Positions 7,702 through 17,011 of a DNA stretch of 64,000 nucleotides are shown one piece after another. The notes beneath the pieces are model-generated. The model was given only the letters and a program-made list of their open reading frames with translations, was not told the DNA's origin and did no database searches. Position 1 is the stretch's first letter; the number at the start of each line of letters is the position of its first letter. Both the position numbers and the translations under genes were made by a program. This stretch comes from Protaetiibacter sp. (GTDB lineage Bacteria > Actinomycetota > Actinomycetes > Actinomycetales > Microbacteriaceae), in the NCBI GenBank assembly GCA_030150265.1, contig JASLGG010000023.1, positions 99,228-163,227 of the forward strand, in the 5' to 3' direction.

Positions 7702-10700
7702 CACGGCATACGGCGACGGATGCCGCCTACGCGCTCGGAGCGCGACGGCGCGCTGCCGCCCGGGAGCGTCGCGGGCTCGTCCGGCGCCTGCGTGGGAGCC
7801 GGGGCCGGGGCGGGAGCCGACGCGGTCGGAGCCGGAGCCGCGCCGTCCGTCGCCTCGGCGTCCGGGAGCACCGCATCCGGTGCCACCAGCGCATCCGTCA
7901 TCGGCGCCGCCAGCCGGTTCGCCGTGGGCGCCGACGCGATCACCTCCATGGCGTTGAGGTAGGCGTAGGAGCCCTGCATGACCGTCAGGTCGATCCACAC
8001 CTGCCCGAAGGCGTCGGGACGGATGCCCGAGACCACCGCGATCCTGTTGTCATTGCCGTGCTTGGTGCCGTCCTGGCTGATGTTCGCGCCGCTCGTGGTG
8101 AGCAGGGCCGAGCCGGAGTTGGCGCCGTAGACGGCGTACTCGGTGACGCGGGTCTCGGTGGCCGAGCGGGAGCCGAAGAAGCGGAACTCGTACTCCTGGT
8201 TCGGATCGAGGCCCGTCATCATGAGGCCGCCGGGCAGGTCGTCGTCACTGCCGCCCCACTTGCCGTCGGCGCTCGAGTAGAAGAAGTCCTCGGTCGCGGT
8301 GGCGACCCCGAGCTCTCCGAGCAGCCCCGCATCCGGAGCGAGCAGCCCACCTGTCGTCTTGCCGTTCGCCCGGAAGCCGGCCGCGATCGTCATGCCGATG
8401 TGCGTGTCGCGCCCCGTGCTGTCGACGAGCCCGGCGATGTGCTCGCCGACGTTGACGAGGTCGCCGCCCGTGGTCGGCACCCAGTTGTTCCAGTGGTTGC
8501 CGTTCGCGTCGACGTTCGTCGGGTCGCCCTCGGAGGGATTGCTCGGCCCGAAGTCGAAGAACAGCTTCTCGCCGGCGTGCAGCGTCGCGGGGTTCGCGGT
8601 CGCCGCCTTGTTCGGCGGCACGACCGCCGCGAGCGCCGGGCGCACCATCTCGACCCACTTGGCGTAGCCCGCGCGGGTCATGTGCAGGCTGTCGACGTAG
8701 TACGAGGCGAAGAGCGCCGGATCGGTGTCCCGCACGTTCTCGAAGTACGTCGCCGCGTCGATGTAGTGCAGCTTGCCGCTCGTGTCGGCCGCGATCTCCG
8801 CCTTGATGAGCGCGTTCGTCTGCATGCGCACCGCGTTGAGCCCGACGTTGCCCGGGTTCGGCGTGATGCTGATCCAGAAGAAGTCGCTGCCCGGCGAGTT
8901 CGCGCGCATGTTGGTCACGAACTTGCGGTACTCGTTCAGCACGTGCGCGGCCGACTGCCCGCCGTTGAGGTCGTTCGTCCCGGCCCACATCACGATCGCG
9001 CGAGGCTGGTAGGGCCACGCCACCCACGGCGAGTAGTCGTTCACGCCCGTCAGCCACGAGCCGCCCCAGCCGCGCTGGATCACGTTGTAGTCGGCGAAGT
9101 CGCGCGTGAGCGTCTCCCAGCGGCGGATGCTCGAGCTGCCGATGAACAGCACCGAGTCGTCCGCGAGCGGGTCGGCGGCGTCCTGCGACACCCAGCGCTG
9201 CACCTCGGCGGGCACCGGCGTGAGCGCCGTGCCGCCCGTGATCTCGAGGAAGCCGAGGTAGCCGAAGGTGTCCTCCCGTGCGCTCACCTTGAGCTGCAGC
9301 TTGCCGGTGCTGTCGGGCTGCGCGCCCTGGATCACGGCGATCGTGCTGTTGTTGCCGTTGTAGCCGCCGACGCCGATCCCGGTGCCGGAGGTCTGCAGCA
9401 CCGCCTCCTGCGTGCCGTTGGCGCCCGTCACGGTGTAGGCGGTCTTGCGCACGCCCGTCGCGTCGCGGGTGCCGAAGAAGCGCAGGTCGTACATGCGCCA
9501 GGGGTCGAGGCCGCTCAGGGTGAGGGTCGCCGTGCCGCTGCTCTGCACGAAGAAGTAGTCCTCCGTCGCCGAGGCGATCGCGTACTCGCCGAGCAGCGCC
9601 GGGCTCGGGTTCTTGAGCCCGCCCGTGGTGAGGCCGTTCGAGAGCCAGTTGGCGCTCGACATCGTGACCCCGGTCGTGGTGGCGGTGCCCGCCGTGGTGC
9701 GCAGCTGCGACACCGCGAGCCCGTTCGGCACCTTGTTGGCGGGCGACGCGCCGCCCACCCAGGTCACGTTGTTCCAGTGGCGGCCGTTGGCATCCGGGCT
9801 CGCCGTCGCGTGCCCGTTGGTCACGTCGTCGGGGCCGAAGTCGATGCGCACCGACTGCCCCTCCGCGAGGGTCACGTTCGAGAACGCCACCTTGAGCAGG
9901 CCGTCGTAGCTCTGGAAGGTGTACTTCCGCGCGTCGACGGTCACCGTCTGACTGCGATCGGCCACGGAGTCCGGAATCCCGGTGAGCGTGTCGCGCGAGG
10001 TGACCCCGACGAGCACGTCGTACCAGATGCCGGCCTTCGTGAGCGCCGAGACATCCGCCGTGAAGCGCAGCTGGCCCGCGGTCGTCGCGCTGTTGGGCAC
10101 GTCGATCGTCTGGCCGCCGCCGGAGCCGGTGAAGAGCCGCAGGAACACGTCGGAGTTGTCGGTGCGGGTCACGGTCCCGGTGAGCGTCAGCGTCGGCACG
10201 CCGGCCACCGCGGTGATCGTCGCGCTCGTGATCGTCGTGACCGGCGAGCTGTCGGCGAAGGTCACCTTGAGGTCGTTGAGCCAGCTCTTGAACGCGTAGG
10301 CCCGATCCCCGACGGTGATCGTCTGGCTCAGGTCCGCGACGCTCGGCGTGAGGTCGGTGAGCTGCCCGGTCGTGGTGACCCCGACGAGCAGGTCGTACCA
10401 GGTGCCGGGCTCGGTGAGCCGGGCCAGGTCGTACTCGAACAGCAGCACGCCCTCGGTGGTCGAGGTGTTCGGCACGTTCACCGTCTGCGCGGAGGTGCGG
10501 ATGCGCAGGAAGGTGTCGGCGTTGGCCGCGCCGGCGACCGTGCCGGTCGCCCGCAGGGTCGCGGCGCCCGAGACCTCCATCAGCTCGACTCGGCTGACCG
10601 CCGCCACGACGTTCACGAACGCGACCTTGAGGTCGCCCCCGTACTCGTGGAAGGCGTAGGCGCGGGCGTTCGCGGTGAGCGAGGTCGTCAGGTCGGCGAG

Positions 10701-13133
10701 CGCCTGGTCGAGGTCGACGAGCCGGCCCGTCGAGGTGACGCCCAGCACGAGGTCGTACCAGGTTCCCGCCTCGGTCAGGGCCGAGAGGTCGGCGGCGAAC
10801 TCCAGCTGGCCCTCGGTCGCGGCGGTGTTGGGCACGTCGATCGTCTGGGCGCCCGAGCGGATGCGCAGGAAGGTGTCGGCGTTCACGGTGCCGGTGAAGG
10901 TGCCCGCCACCCGCAGGGTGGGGGTGCCCGCGACATCCGCGATCTCGACGGTCGTCGGCGCGAAGGCGACCGCGGCGTCCTCGAACGCCACCTTGAGCTG
11001 GCCGTTCCACTCGTGGAAGGCGTAGTCGCGCCCGCCCGAGCCGAGGGTCTGCGTGAGGTCGGCCACCGCGGCGCTCACGTCGGTGAACTGCTGCGTCGAG
11101 GCCATGCCGGTGAGCACGTCGTACCAGCTGCCGGGCCGGGTGAGGCCGGCGAGCGGGACCTCGAAGCGCACGGTGCCGGCGCCGAGCGGCGTCGCCGCCA
11201 CGTCGACGAGCTCGGCACCCGAGCGGATGCGCAGCCGCACATCCCCCGCCGCCGCGCGGTCGAGCGTCCCCTCCACGCGCAGGGTCGCCGTGCCCGCCAC
11301 GTCGACGAGCTGCGCCGAGCTGACGATCACGCCGCCGGGGATCGCGTCGAACGCGACCTTGAGCTGGCCGTTCCACTCCCGGAAGCCGTAGTCGCGGTGG
11401 TCGGCGGTGAGGGTCTGCGTCATGGTCGCGGCGCTCGCCGGGAAGTCGGTGAGCCGCCCGGTCGAGATCTGGTGGAACACGACGTCGTACCAGGTGCCGG
11501 AGCTCGTGAGCTGGGCGAGCGGGAACACGAAGCGGAAGGCGCCCGCCGTCGTGCTCGTGTTCGCGACATCCGCCACCGTGCCGCCGCCCGTGCGGATGCG
11601 CAGGGCCGCGTCGCCGCGGGAGACGCCGACGAGCGAGCCGGTCGCGACGAGCGAGGGCGTGCCGCCGACGGTGGTCAGCTCGACGGTCGCGTTCGCGAAC
11701 GGCTTCGCGTCGAAGAACACCTTGAGCAGGCCGTCGTAGTCGGCGAAGGCGTAGGTGCGCGACGCGGTCGCGACCCACTGGCGCATGTCGCGCACCGAGA
11801 GTGTCGAGATCGGGCTCGTGCTGTCGTCGCGCGGGTCGAGGAACTCGACGTCGTACCAGACGGAGGCCTGGTCGAGCTGAGCGAGGTCGAGCGTGTAGGT
11901 GAAGGCACGCGCGGATGCGGCGCGGTCGGCGACGACGTGGCGCTCGCCGGTCGCGTCCTTCACGACGAGGCGGTAGCCGACATCCGCCGCGTCCGGCGCG
12001 AAGGCGCCCGAGACGGTGAGCGCGGCGCTCGCGCCGCTGCGGGAGAGGGTCACGTCGAGGCGCTCGTAGACGAGGTCGACGCGGGTCAGCTGGAGCGCCT
12101 CCGCGCGGCGCAGGCCGAACACGCCGCGGTCGGCGACGAGGCGCTGCGCCATGTCGACGCCGCTCGCGTCGAGCGACCACTCGAGGGTCGCGCCGTCCTC
12201 GGCGAGGAACACCGCGAGGTCGCTGTAGCCCTCGCGCAGCTCGGACGCCGGCACCACGAAGCGGAAGCGCCCGGATGCGTCGTCGACGGTGCTGTCGACG
12301 AAGAAGGTCGAGCCGGGGTCGGCGGCGTCGAAGGAGCCGACCCGCAGCCGGTGCGTGCGCTCGACCTCGCCCTGCCGGGCGCCGAGGAAGCCGCTGATGA
12401 CGTAGCTCGGCGTGCCGTCGATCCTCGTGAGCTGCACGGCGAGCTGCCCCTGCTCGGCGCGCGTGACGAGGGGCGACGACACGAACGTCGAGTCGCCTCC
12501 GTGACCCGTGAAGACGAGGAAGTAGTAGGGCAGAGCGGGGTCCGCGTCGTCGACGCGGTAGCTCGTCTCGGTGATCGGGAGGCTCTCGGCGAGCGGCGTC
12601 GCGGCGTCGTCGAACACGGCGCTCGCGCTGCGGTAGACGTTCTTGCCCTCGGGGTCGACGTAGGAGCTCCACGAGCTGTCGCCCGCCTGGTCGAACTCGA
12701 TGTGCGGCGTCTCGCCGTCCAGCCACACGCGCGGCGCCATCGCCGGGATCGTGACGGTCCCGGTGGCGTGCTCGCCACCCGCGCCGACCCACAGGAAGTG
12801 GTCTCCCGCCGCGAGCCGGGTGGTGTCGAGCCGGATGCGGTCGCCCTCGACCGTGAAGGTCGCGTCGACCGCGTCCTTCTCGCGGTAGTCGGGGGTTTCG
12901 GTGAGCTGCACCGAGAGGTCGGCGGCATCCGCGTCGATGCCCTCCGGCACGGCGAAGCTCAGCTGGTAGCTGTCGGAGCCCTGCTGCACGACGCGCAGCT
13001 CGTGCACGCCGGCCGCCACGTACTGCTCCGCGGGGGCGGATGCGGCGAGGCTCAGCGCCCAGGCGACGCCGCCGGCGATGAGGGCGGCGCCGGCGACGGC
13101 GCCGGCACCGATGAGGAGGGTCTTGCGGTTCAC
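7701..13133 (-). CDS. Very large secreted/anchored SGNH esterase with six internal repeats and two carbohydrate-binding-like domains
   Basis: An 1810-residue protein. It starts at a GTG (13131-13133) preceded by AGGAG, 11 bp after the stop of the GH30 lipoprotein. An N-terminal hydrophobic segment (KTLLIGAGAVAGAALIAGGV) acts as signal or anchor. Beta-rich domains follow, then six tandem modules of about 120 residues, each carrying a Y-x-F...LKVxF motif. Next comes a beta domain beginning near SVRIDFGPDDV, an SGNH/GDSL esterase domain, a second related beta domain (KLFFDFGPSNPSEGDP), and a Pro/Ala-rich tail. SGNH residues are visible: nucleophile Ser1334 in IGSSSIRRW, Asn1387 in GTNDL, and Asp1481/His1484 in DSLHMT. 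It probably removes acyl groups from an external glycan while GH30 enzymes cut the backbone. It belongs to the operon behind the ROK-type site at 14657. Confidence 0.82.
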   Translation of the reverse strand: MNRKTLLIGAGAVAGAALIAGGVAWALSLAASAPAEQYVAAGVHELRVVQQGSDSYQLSFAVPEGIDADAADLSVQLTETPDYREKDAVDATFTVEGDRIRLDTTRLAAGDHFLWVGAGGEHATGTVTIPAMAPRVWLDGETPHIEFDQAGDSSWSSYVDPEGKNVYRSASAVFDDAATPLAESLPITETSYRVDDADPALPYYFLVFTGHGGDSTFVSSPLVTRAEQGQLAVQLTRIDGTPSYVISGFLGARQGEVERTHRLRVGSFDAADPGSTFFVDSTVDDASGRFRFVVPASELREGYSDLAVFLAEDGATLEWSLDASGVDMAQRLVADRGVFGLRRAEALQLTRVDLVYERLDVTLSRSGASAALTVSGAFAPDAADVGYRLVVKDATGERHVVADRAASARAFTYTLDLAQLDQASVWYDVEFLDPRDDSTSPISTLSVRDMRQWVATASRTYAFADYDGLLKVFFDAKPFANATVELTTVGGTPSLVATGSLVGVSRGDAALRIRTGGGTVADVANTSTTAGAFRFVFPLAQLTSSGTWYDVVFHQISTGRLTDFPASAATMTQTLTADHRDYGFREWNGQLKVAFDAIPGGVIVSSAQLVDVAGTATLRVEGTLDRAAAGDVRLRIRSGAELVDVAATPLGAGTVRFEVPLAGLTRPGSWYDVLTGMASTQQFTDVSAAVADLTQTLGSGGRDYAFHEWNGQLKVAFEDAAVAFAPTTVEIADVAGTPTLRVAGTFTGTVNADTFLRIRSGAQTIDVPNTAATEGQLEFAADLSALTEAGTWYDLVLGVTSTGRLVDLDQALADLTTSLTANARAYAFHEYGGDLKVAFVNVVAAVSRVELMEVSGAATLRATGTVAGAANADTFLRIRTSAQTVNVPNTSTTEGVLLFEYDLARLTEPGTWYDLLVGVTTTGQLTDLTPSVADLSQTITVGDRAYAFKSWLNDLKVTFADSSPVTTITSATITAVAGVPTLTLTGTVTRTDNSDVFLRLFTGSGGGQTIDVPNSATTAGQLRFTADVSALTKAGIWYDVLVGVTSRDTLTGIPDSVADRSQTVTVDARKYTFQSYDGLLKVAFSNVTLAEGQSVRIDFGPDDVTNGHATASPDANGRHWNNVTWVGGASPANKVPNGLAVSQLRTTAGTATTTGVTMSSANWLSNGLTTGGLKNPSPALLGEYAIASATEDYFFVQSSGTATLTLSGLDPWRMYDLRFFGTRDATGVRKTAYTVTGANGTQEAVLQTSGTGIGVGGYNGNNSTIAVIQGAQPDSTGKLQLKVSAREDTFGYLGFLEITGGTALTPVPAEVQRWVSQDAADPLADDSVLFIGSSSIRRWETLTRDFADYNVIQRGWGGSWLTGVNDYSPWVAWPYQPRAIVMWAGTNDLNGGQSAAHVLNEYRKFVTNMRANSPGSDFFWISITPNPGNVGLNAVRMQTNALIKAEIAADTSGKLHYIDAATYFENVRDTDPALFASYYVDSLHMTRAGYAKWVEMVRPALAAVVPPNKAATANPATLHAGEKLFFDFGPSNPSEGDPTNVDANGNHWNNWVPTTGGDLVNVGEHIAGLVDSTGRDTHIGMTIAAGFRANGKTTGGLLAPDAGLLGELGVATATEDFFYSSADGKWGGSDDDLPGGLMMTGLDPNQEYEFRFFGSRSATETRVTEYAVYGANSGSALLTTSGANISQDGTKHGNDNRIAVVSGIRPDAFGQVWIDLTVMQGSYAYLNAMEVIASAPTANRLAAPMTDALVAPDAVLPDAEATDGAAPAPTASAPAPAPAPTQAPDEPATLPGGSAPSRSERVGGIRRRMP
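9882..11752 (-). repeat. Six tandem ~120-residue protein repeats in the SGNH protein
   Basis: The anchor motif (complement of a YAFxxxxGxLKVAF-type segment) starts at about 9882, 10257, 10617, 10983, 11350 and 11711, a period of 360-375 bp. Variants include YAFADYDGLLKVFF, YGFREWNGQLKVAF, YAFHEWNGQLKVAF and YTFQSYDGLLKVAF. Each unit also contains an L-R-I-R-[ST]-G strand and a W-Y-D-[VL] segment. The copies differ at many positions, so they are old protein-domain repeats rather than a recent DNA expansion. Probably stacked beta-sandwich modules for adhesion or spacing. Confidence 0.85.
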
Positions 13134-13144
13134 TGTTCGGGCTC

Positions 13145-14626
13145 CTAGTACAGGAAGGTCGAGACGCTCTGCGGGGCGATCTCGGTCGTGAAGGAGGATC
13201 CGCCGACGATCACGTTGACCGTCTCGGCGAAGGAGGTGCTGGCGTTGAGGACGACGATCGCGAGGCGCCCGTCGGGACGCTGGATCGCCGCGGCGAGGAT
13301 CTCCGGCGAGGAGGACTCGCTCGCGACGAGGCGCGCCTCTCCCCCGTCGGCGGTGCCGAGGAAGCGCGAGATCTGCGCCATCGCGTAGTAGGCGGAGCTC
13401 TTCTCGTAGCGGCCGTCGGGCGACACGGAGATGACGCCGAGGCTCGTGCCCGCGCCTCCCGTGTGCGGGGTGCCGTCGGCGTAGAGCACGGCGTTCCAGT
13501 AGAGGGCGCCGGTGGAGGAGTAGGCGAGCGGGCCGAGCACGATGTTGGCGAGCGAGTAGCTGAGGTTCGACGCGAAGTCGCGGCTCCAGGTGCCTTCGGT
13601 GATCTCGGTCACGAGCGACTTCTTGCCGGGGTAGCCGTCGTGCACGTATTGGAAGCCCTGGCCGAAGACGTCGATGCCCTCGGTCTCGTAGCCGTGGAAC
13701 GCGACGCCCGCGACGTACTTCGCGGCATCCGGGTCGCCGAGCACGGTGTCGATCCAGCTCGTGGCGACGCCCGCGGTCGAGTCGCCGAAGTTGAAGTCGT
13801 AGGCGAGCACCTTGACCTGGCCGAAGCCTGCGGCCTCGAGCTTGGGCCCGAGCTTCTGGATGACGGCGAGCTGCTGGTACTCCCCCATCTCCATGACGGG
13901 GTAGTTGCGCGCCTGCAGCATCGGCTCGTTCTCGATCGTGAGGTAGTCGATGTCGATGCCGTGCTCGTGGTACGCCGCCACGAACGCCACGAGGTAGTCG
14001 GCGTAGACGTCCTCGAGGCCCTCGCGGAGGCTGCCGGAGTAGAGGCTGCCGGTGGTCTTCATCCAGGCCGGCGCGCTCCACGGCGAGCCGATGACGGCAA
14101 GCCGCGGGTTGATCGCGAGCGCCTCCTGGAGGGCCGGGATGACGGTGGCCTCGTCCTTCGCGACGCTGAAGTGCGCGAGCTCCGGATCGGTCTCGCCCTC
14201 GGGCATGTCGTCGAGCGTGTAGTGGGCGGCATCGCCGTCGACGTGCCCCGCGTAGTCGGAGGTGCCGATCGGCACGCGCACCATCGTGAAGCCCGCGCCG
14301 TCCGTCGGTGAGAACAGCTGCTCGAGGATCTCGTGGCGCACCTCGGCGCTCTGCTCGAGCAGCACGGTCGCGGCCGAGTGGGTCATGGCGGCGCCGAAGC
14401 CGTCGAGCACCTGCAGCTGCTGCCCGCGGTCGATCGTGATGTCGACGTTGCCGTCGCCGGCGCCCGTGCCGACCGGGATGTCGGTCTGCCGGGTGAGCAG
14501 CGCCGACTTGGTGCCCGTGGTGGAGTACACCTCGGCGTACTGCGGGGCGCCGGCGGCGCAGCCGGCGAGGGCGAGCCCTGCCGCGGTCGCGAGGCTCGCG
14601 AGGGCGAGCGATCGTGTCGTTCTCAT
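13145..14626 (-). CDS. GH30 family glycoside hydrolase, lipoprotein
   Basis: A 493-residue glycoside hydrolase of clan GH-A resembling GH30 (glucosylceramidase / beta-1,6-glucanase / xylanase group). The N-terminus is a lipoprotein signal (RTTRSLALASLATAAGLALAGCAAG), so the enzyme is tethered outside the membrane. Family motifs include QVLDGFGAAMTHSAA, GSPWSAPAWMKT, the acid/base Glu234 in YLTIENEPM and the nucleophile Glu341 in VTEITEGTW. A C-terminal beta domain follows (GRLAIVVLNASTSFAETVNV). It heads a two-gene operon with the giant SGNH protein. A ROK-type operator candidate lies 31 bp upstream. It probably starts extracellular depolymerisation of a beta-glycan whose products the neighbouring ABC importer takes up. 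The exact linkage is unknown. Confidence 0.86.
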   Translation of the reverse strand: MRTTRSLALASLATAAGLALAGCAAGAPQYAEVYSTTGTKSALLTRQTDIPVGTGAGDGNVDITIDRGQQLQVLDGFGAAMTHSAATVLLEQSAEVRHEILEQLFSPTDGAGFTMVRVPIGTSDYAGHVDGDAAHYTLDDMPEGETDPELAHFSVAKDEATVIPALQEALAINPRLAVIGSPWSAPAWMKTTGSLYSGSLREGLEDVYADYLVAFVAAYHEHGIDIDYLTIENEPMLQARNYPVMEMGEYQQLAVIQKLGPKLEAAGFGQVKVLAYDFNFGDSTAGVATSWIDTVLGDPDAAKYVAGVAFHGYETEGIDVFGQGFQYVHDGYPGKKSLVTEITEGTWSRDFASNLSYSLANIVLGPLAYSSTGALYWNAVLYADGTPHTGGAGTSLGVISVSPDGRYEKSSAYYAMAQISRFLGTADGGEARLVASESSSPEILAAAIQRPDGRLAIVVLNASTSFAETVNVIVGGSSFTTEIAPQSVSTFLY

Positions 14627-14656
14627 GCGCGTCCGACGATCTCCATCGATCCTGAA

Positions 14657-14675
14657 TTGTCCAAACTTTTAACTA
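14657..14675. promoter_or_regulatory. Candidate ROK operator upstream of the GH30 lipoprotein operon
   Basis: TTGTCCAAAcTTTTAACTA: an imperfect palindrome of the form TnGTnCAAA-N-TTTnnACnA. It matches the site at 19218-19236, next to the ROK gene, at 16 of 19 positions. It sits 31 bp before the GH30 start and stands out as AT-rich in GC-rich surroundings. Confidence 0.6.
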
Positions 14676-14714
14676 ATGCGGGAACACGGTAGCACCGCAT
14701 CCGCCGCGACGCGA

Positions 14715-16094
14715 TCACGAGCCCGTAACGACTGCCGTGCTGATCGACTGCGGGGGCAGGTGCAGCGAGGCGAGGCGCCCCCCGATCCGCACGCGCGCCG
14801 CGACGTCGTCGTCGGTCGGGTTCATCACGACGAGCACGATCGCGCCGTCGGGATTCTGCACCGCCACCAGCTCGAGCTTCGACGAGAAGGTCGAGGTCGC
14901 GATGCGGCGGGCGCCCGGCTCGATGTACCGGCTGAAGTGGCCGATGTAGCCGTGCGAGAGCTTGACCTCGACCGTGTCGGCCTCGAGGTCGCACATGACG
15001 GGCGCGTCGCAGTAGTTCGCCACGTGGTTCGGGCCGCCCCGGCGGTCGAGCAGCAGGTTCCAGTCGAGGAACAGGTTCATGCCCGCGTTGAGGTTGCCGA
15101 TGATGTCGTGCGCGTACATCTGCGCGTTCGCGAGCTGATCGGTGCCGAGGCGCGAGTACTCGACGCATCCCTCGGTGAACACGAGGTCGAGCTCGGGGAA
15201 GCGCTCGCGCACGAAGCGCAGCGCGTCGAAGTGGTCGCCCGTGTACCAGTGGAACGCGACGCCCGCCACGAGCGGCAGCGTGCGCTCGTCGAGGATCGCG
15301 ACGGCCCGCTCGTACATCCGCTCCTTGTTGTGGTCCCAGACGTGGATGCCGACGTCGCCGAGCCCCGCCCCGGCGAGCGCCGGATGCAGGAAGTCGCGCA
15401 CGAAGACCTTCTCCTCCTCCGCGGTGTAGCGGCAGCTGTCCCAGGTCTGGGTGGCATCCGGCTCGTTCTGCACCGTGACCCGGTTCACGTCGAAGCCGAG
15501 GGCCCGGTACTCGGCCACGTAGCGCGCGATGTAGCGCGCCCAGCGCTCGCGGTACTCGGGCTTGAGCGAGCCGCCCTGCAGGCGCGAGCCGTTGGTCTTC
15601 ATGTAGGCGGGCGGCGACCACGGCGAGAGCATCACCTCGAGCCGCGAGCCCCGGCGCTGCTCGGCCCGCCGCAGCATCGGCAGGATGTAGCGCTCGTCGC
15701 GCTCCAGGGAGAAGCTCTCGAGCGTCGGGTCGTCGGTCGGCACGGCCTCGTAGGTGCCGAGCGCGAAGTCCGAGCTGTCGAGGTGGGTGCGCACCACCGA
15801 GTAGCGGTTGCCGGTCTCGCCGAAGTAGGCCTCGAGCACCTCCTCCTGCCGCTCGGGGCTCAGCTGGGCGAGGGTGTGGCCGGACGCCTCGGTGACCGCG
15901 CCGCCGAATCCGCGGATGGTCTGGTAGCGCAGCTCCGGGTGCACGTTGATCACGAAGAACTCCGCGCCCTCGTCCGTCTCGAAGCCGGTGGTGCGCTCGG
16001 TCGTGGCGCGCACTCCGTCGCGGTAGGTGGTCGTGACGGTCTCGAGGCGCAGGCCGGTGGCCGTGGTCGGTGCGACCGGGGTGTCGAGGAGCAT
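14715..16094 (-). CDS. GH30 family glycoside hydrolase, cytoplasmic
   Basis: A 459-residue GH30-type enzyme without a signal peptide, so it should act inside the cell. Visible motifs are YQTIRGFGGAVTEASGHTL, LSPWSPPAYMKTNGSRLQGG, the acid/base Glu211 in VTVQNEPDATQTWDS and the nucleophile Glu308 in VFTEGCVEYS, plus a C-terminal beta domain ending RLASLHLPPQSISTAVV. AAGGAA lies properly spaced before the ATG at 16094. It is the last gene of the SBP / permease / permease / GH30 operon, 46 bp after the second permease. It presumably cleaves the imported oligosaccharide. Sequence similarity with the lipoprotein GH30 next door is limited outside the motifs, so the two probably act at different stages or on different chain ends. 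Confidence 0.86.
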   Translation of the reverse strand: MLLDTPVAPTTATGLRLETVTTTYRDGVRATTERTTGFETDEGAEFFVINVHPELRYQTIRGFGGAVTEASGHTLAQLSPERQEEVLEAYFGETGNRYSVVRTHLDSSDFALGTYEAVPTDDPTLESFSLERDERYILPMLRRAEQRRGSRLEVMLSPWSPPAYMKTNGSRLQGGSLKPEYRERWARYIARYVAEYRALGFDVNRVTVQNEPDATQTWDSCRYTAEEEKVFVRDFLHPALAGAGLGDVGIHVWDHNKERMYERAVAILDERTLPLVAGVAFHWYTGDHFDALRFVRERFPELDLVFTEGCVEYSRLGTDQLANAQMYAHDIIGNLNAGMNLFLDWNLLLDRRGGPNHVANYCDAPVMCDLEADTVEVKLSHGYIGHFSRYIEPGARRIATSTFSSKLELVAVQNPDGAIVLVVMNPTDDDVAARVRIGGRLASLHLPPQSISTAVVTGS

Positions 16095-16140
16095 GGTGTG
16101 TTTCCTTCTGATGGGGGTCGGTGCGGGGGCTCGGATGCGG

Positions 16141-17004
16141 TCAGCCCTTGACGGCGCCGCTCGCGATGCCCTTCACGATGAAGCGCTGGAAGACGAGGAA
16201 CAGCACGATGAGCGGCACGGCGACGATCACGGCGCCGGCGAGCATCACCGGGTAGAGCTCGGCGTTGGTGGCGCTCGCCGAGACGAGGGCGCCGAGACCC
16301 TTCGCGAGCGTGTCGTTCTCGGGCGACTGGATCACCACGAGCGGCCAGAGGAAGCTGTTGTAGTTCCACATGAACGTCATGATCCCGAGCACCACGAGGG
16401 TCGGCCGGGCGAGCGGCAGGGCGATCGTCCAGAAGGTGCGGAACCTGCCCGCGCCGTCGATCGCCGCGGCCTCCTCGAGCTCCCGCGGGAAGCCGAGGAA
16501 GGTCTGCCGCATCAGGAAGATGTTGTAGACGCTCATCGCGAACGGCACCACGAGCGCCGCGAGGCTGTCGTACATGCCGAGCTGGGTGATGATGATCATG
16601 TTCGGCACGAGCATCACGGTGCCGGGCACCATGAGCGAGGTGAGCGTCGCGCGGAAGACCACCTCGCGCCCGCGGAACCGGATGCGCGCGAAGGCGTAGC
16701 CCGCGAGGCTGTTGAAGAACAGGTTCAGCACGGTCGCCGTCGACGCCACGATGAAGGTGTTGGCGAACAGCACGCCCGCCTGGAGGTAGTCGAAGGCGTA
16801 GCTGTAGTTGTCGACCGTGAACGCGATGCGCCCGTCCTCGTCGACCGGCAGGAAGGTGAGGTCGGGGGCGAAGATCTGGCTGCCCGTCTTGAACGACGAG
16901 AGCGCGAGCCACGCGAACGGCCCGACGAGCACGACGACGAGCAGCGCGAGCACCACGTAGACCACCGCGCGCTCGGGGCGGATGGGCCTTCTCCTGTGCG
17001 ACAT
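16141..17004 (-). CDS. Carbohydrate ABC transporter permease (MalG-type)
   Basis: A 287-residue membrane protein with about six transmembrane helices. The inner-membrane ABC coupling motif is seen as ELEEAAAIDGAGRFRTFWTIALPLARP, the EAA loop of the MalG class in CUT1 sugar importers. The periplasmic-side NYSYAFDYLQAG region and the C-terminal QRFIVKGIASGAVKG ending are typical. It lies 7 bp after the other permease gene and, with it, would form the membrane channel for the lipoprotein encoded at 17914-19143. No ATPase gene is in the operon, so a shared MsmK/UgpC-type ATPase elsewhere in the genome probably powers it. Confidence 0.9.
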   Translation of the reverse strand: MSHRRRPIRPERAVVYVVLALLVVVLVGPFAWLALSSFKTGSQIFAPDLTFLPVDEDGRIAFTVDNYSYAFDYLQAGVLFANTFIVASTATVLNLFFNSLAGYAFARIRFRGREVVFRATLTSLMVPGTVMLVPNMIIITQLGMYDSLAALVVPFAMSVYNIFLMRQTFLGFPRELEEAAAIDGAGRFRTFWTIALPLARPTLVVLGIMTFMWNYNSFLWPLVVIQSPENDTLAKGLGALVSASATNAELYPVMLAGAVIVAVPLIVLFLVFQRFIVKGIASGAVKG

Positions 17005-17011
17005 CCGGGCC

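Noticed and set aside
8058..13148. Very long open frames on the plus strand opposite the SGNH gene (one of about 1700 codons)
   Set aside because: They are shadows. The products are Arg/Ala/Gly/His-rich without fold motifs, which is typical for antisense frames of GC-rich genes, while the minus strand has a signal peptide, SGNH motifs and repeats.
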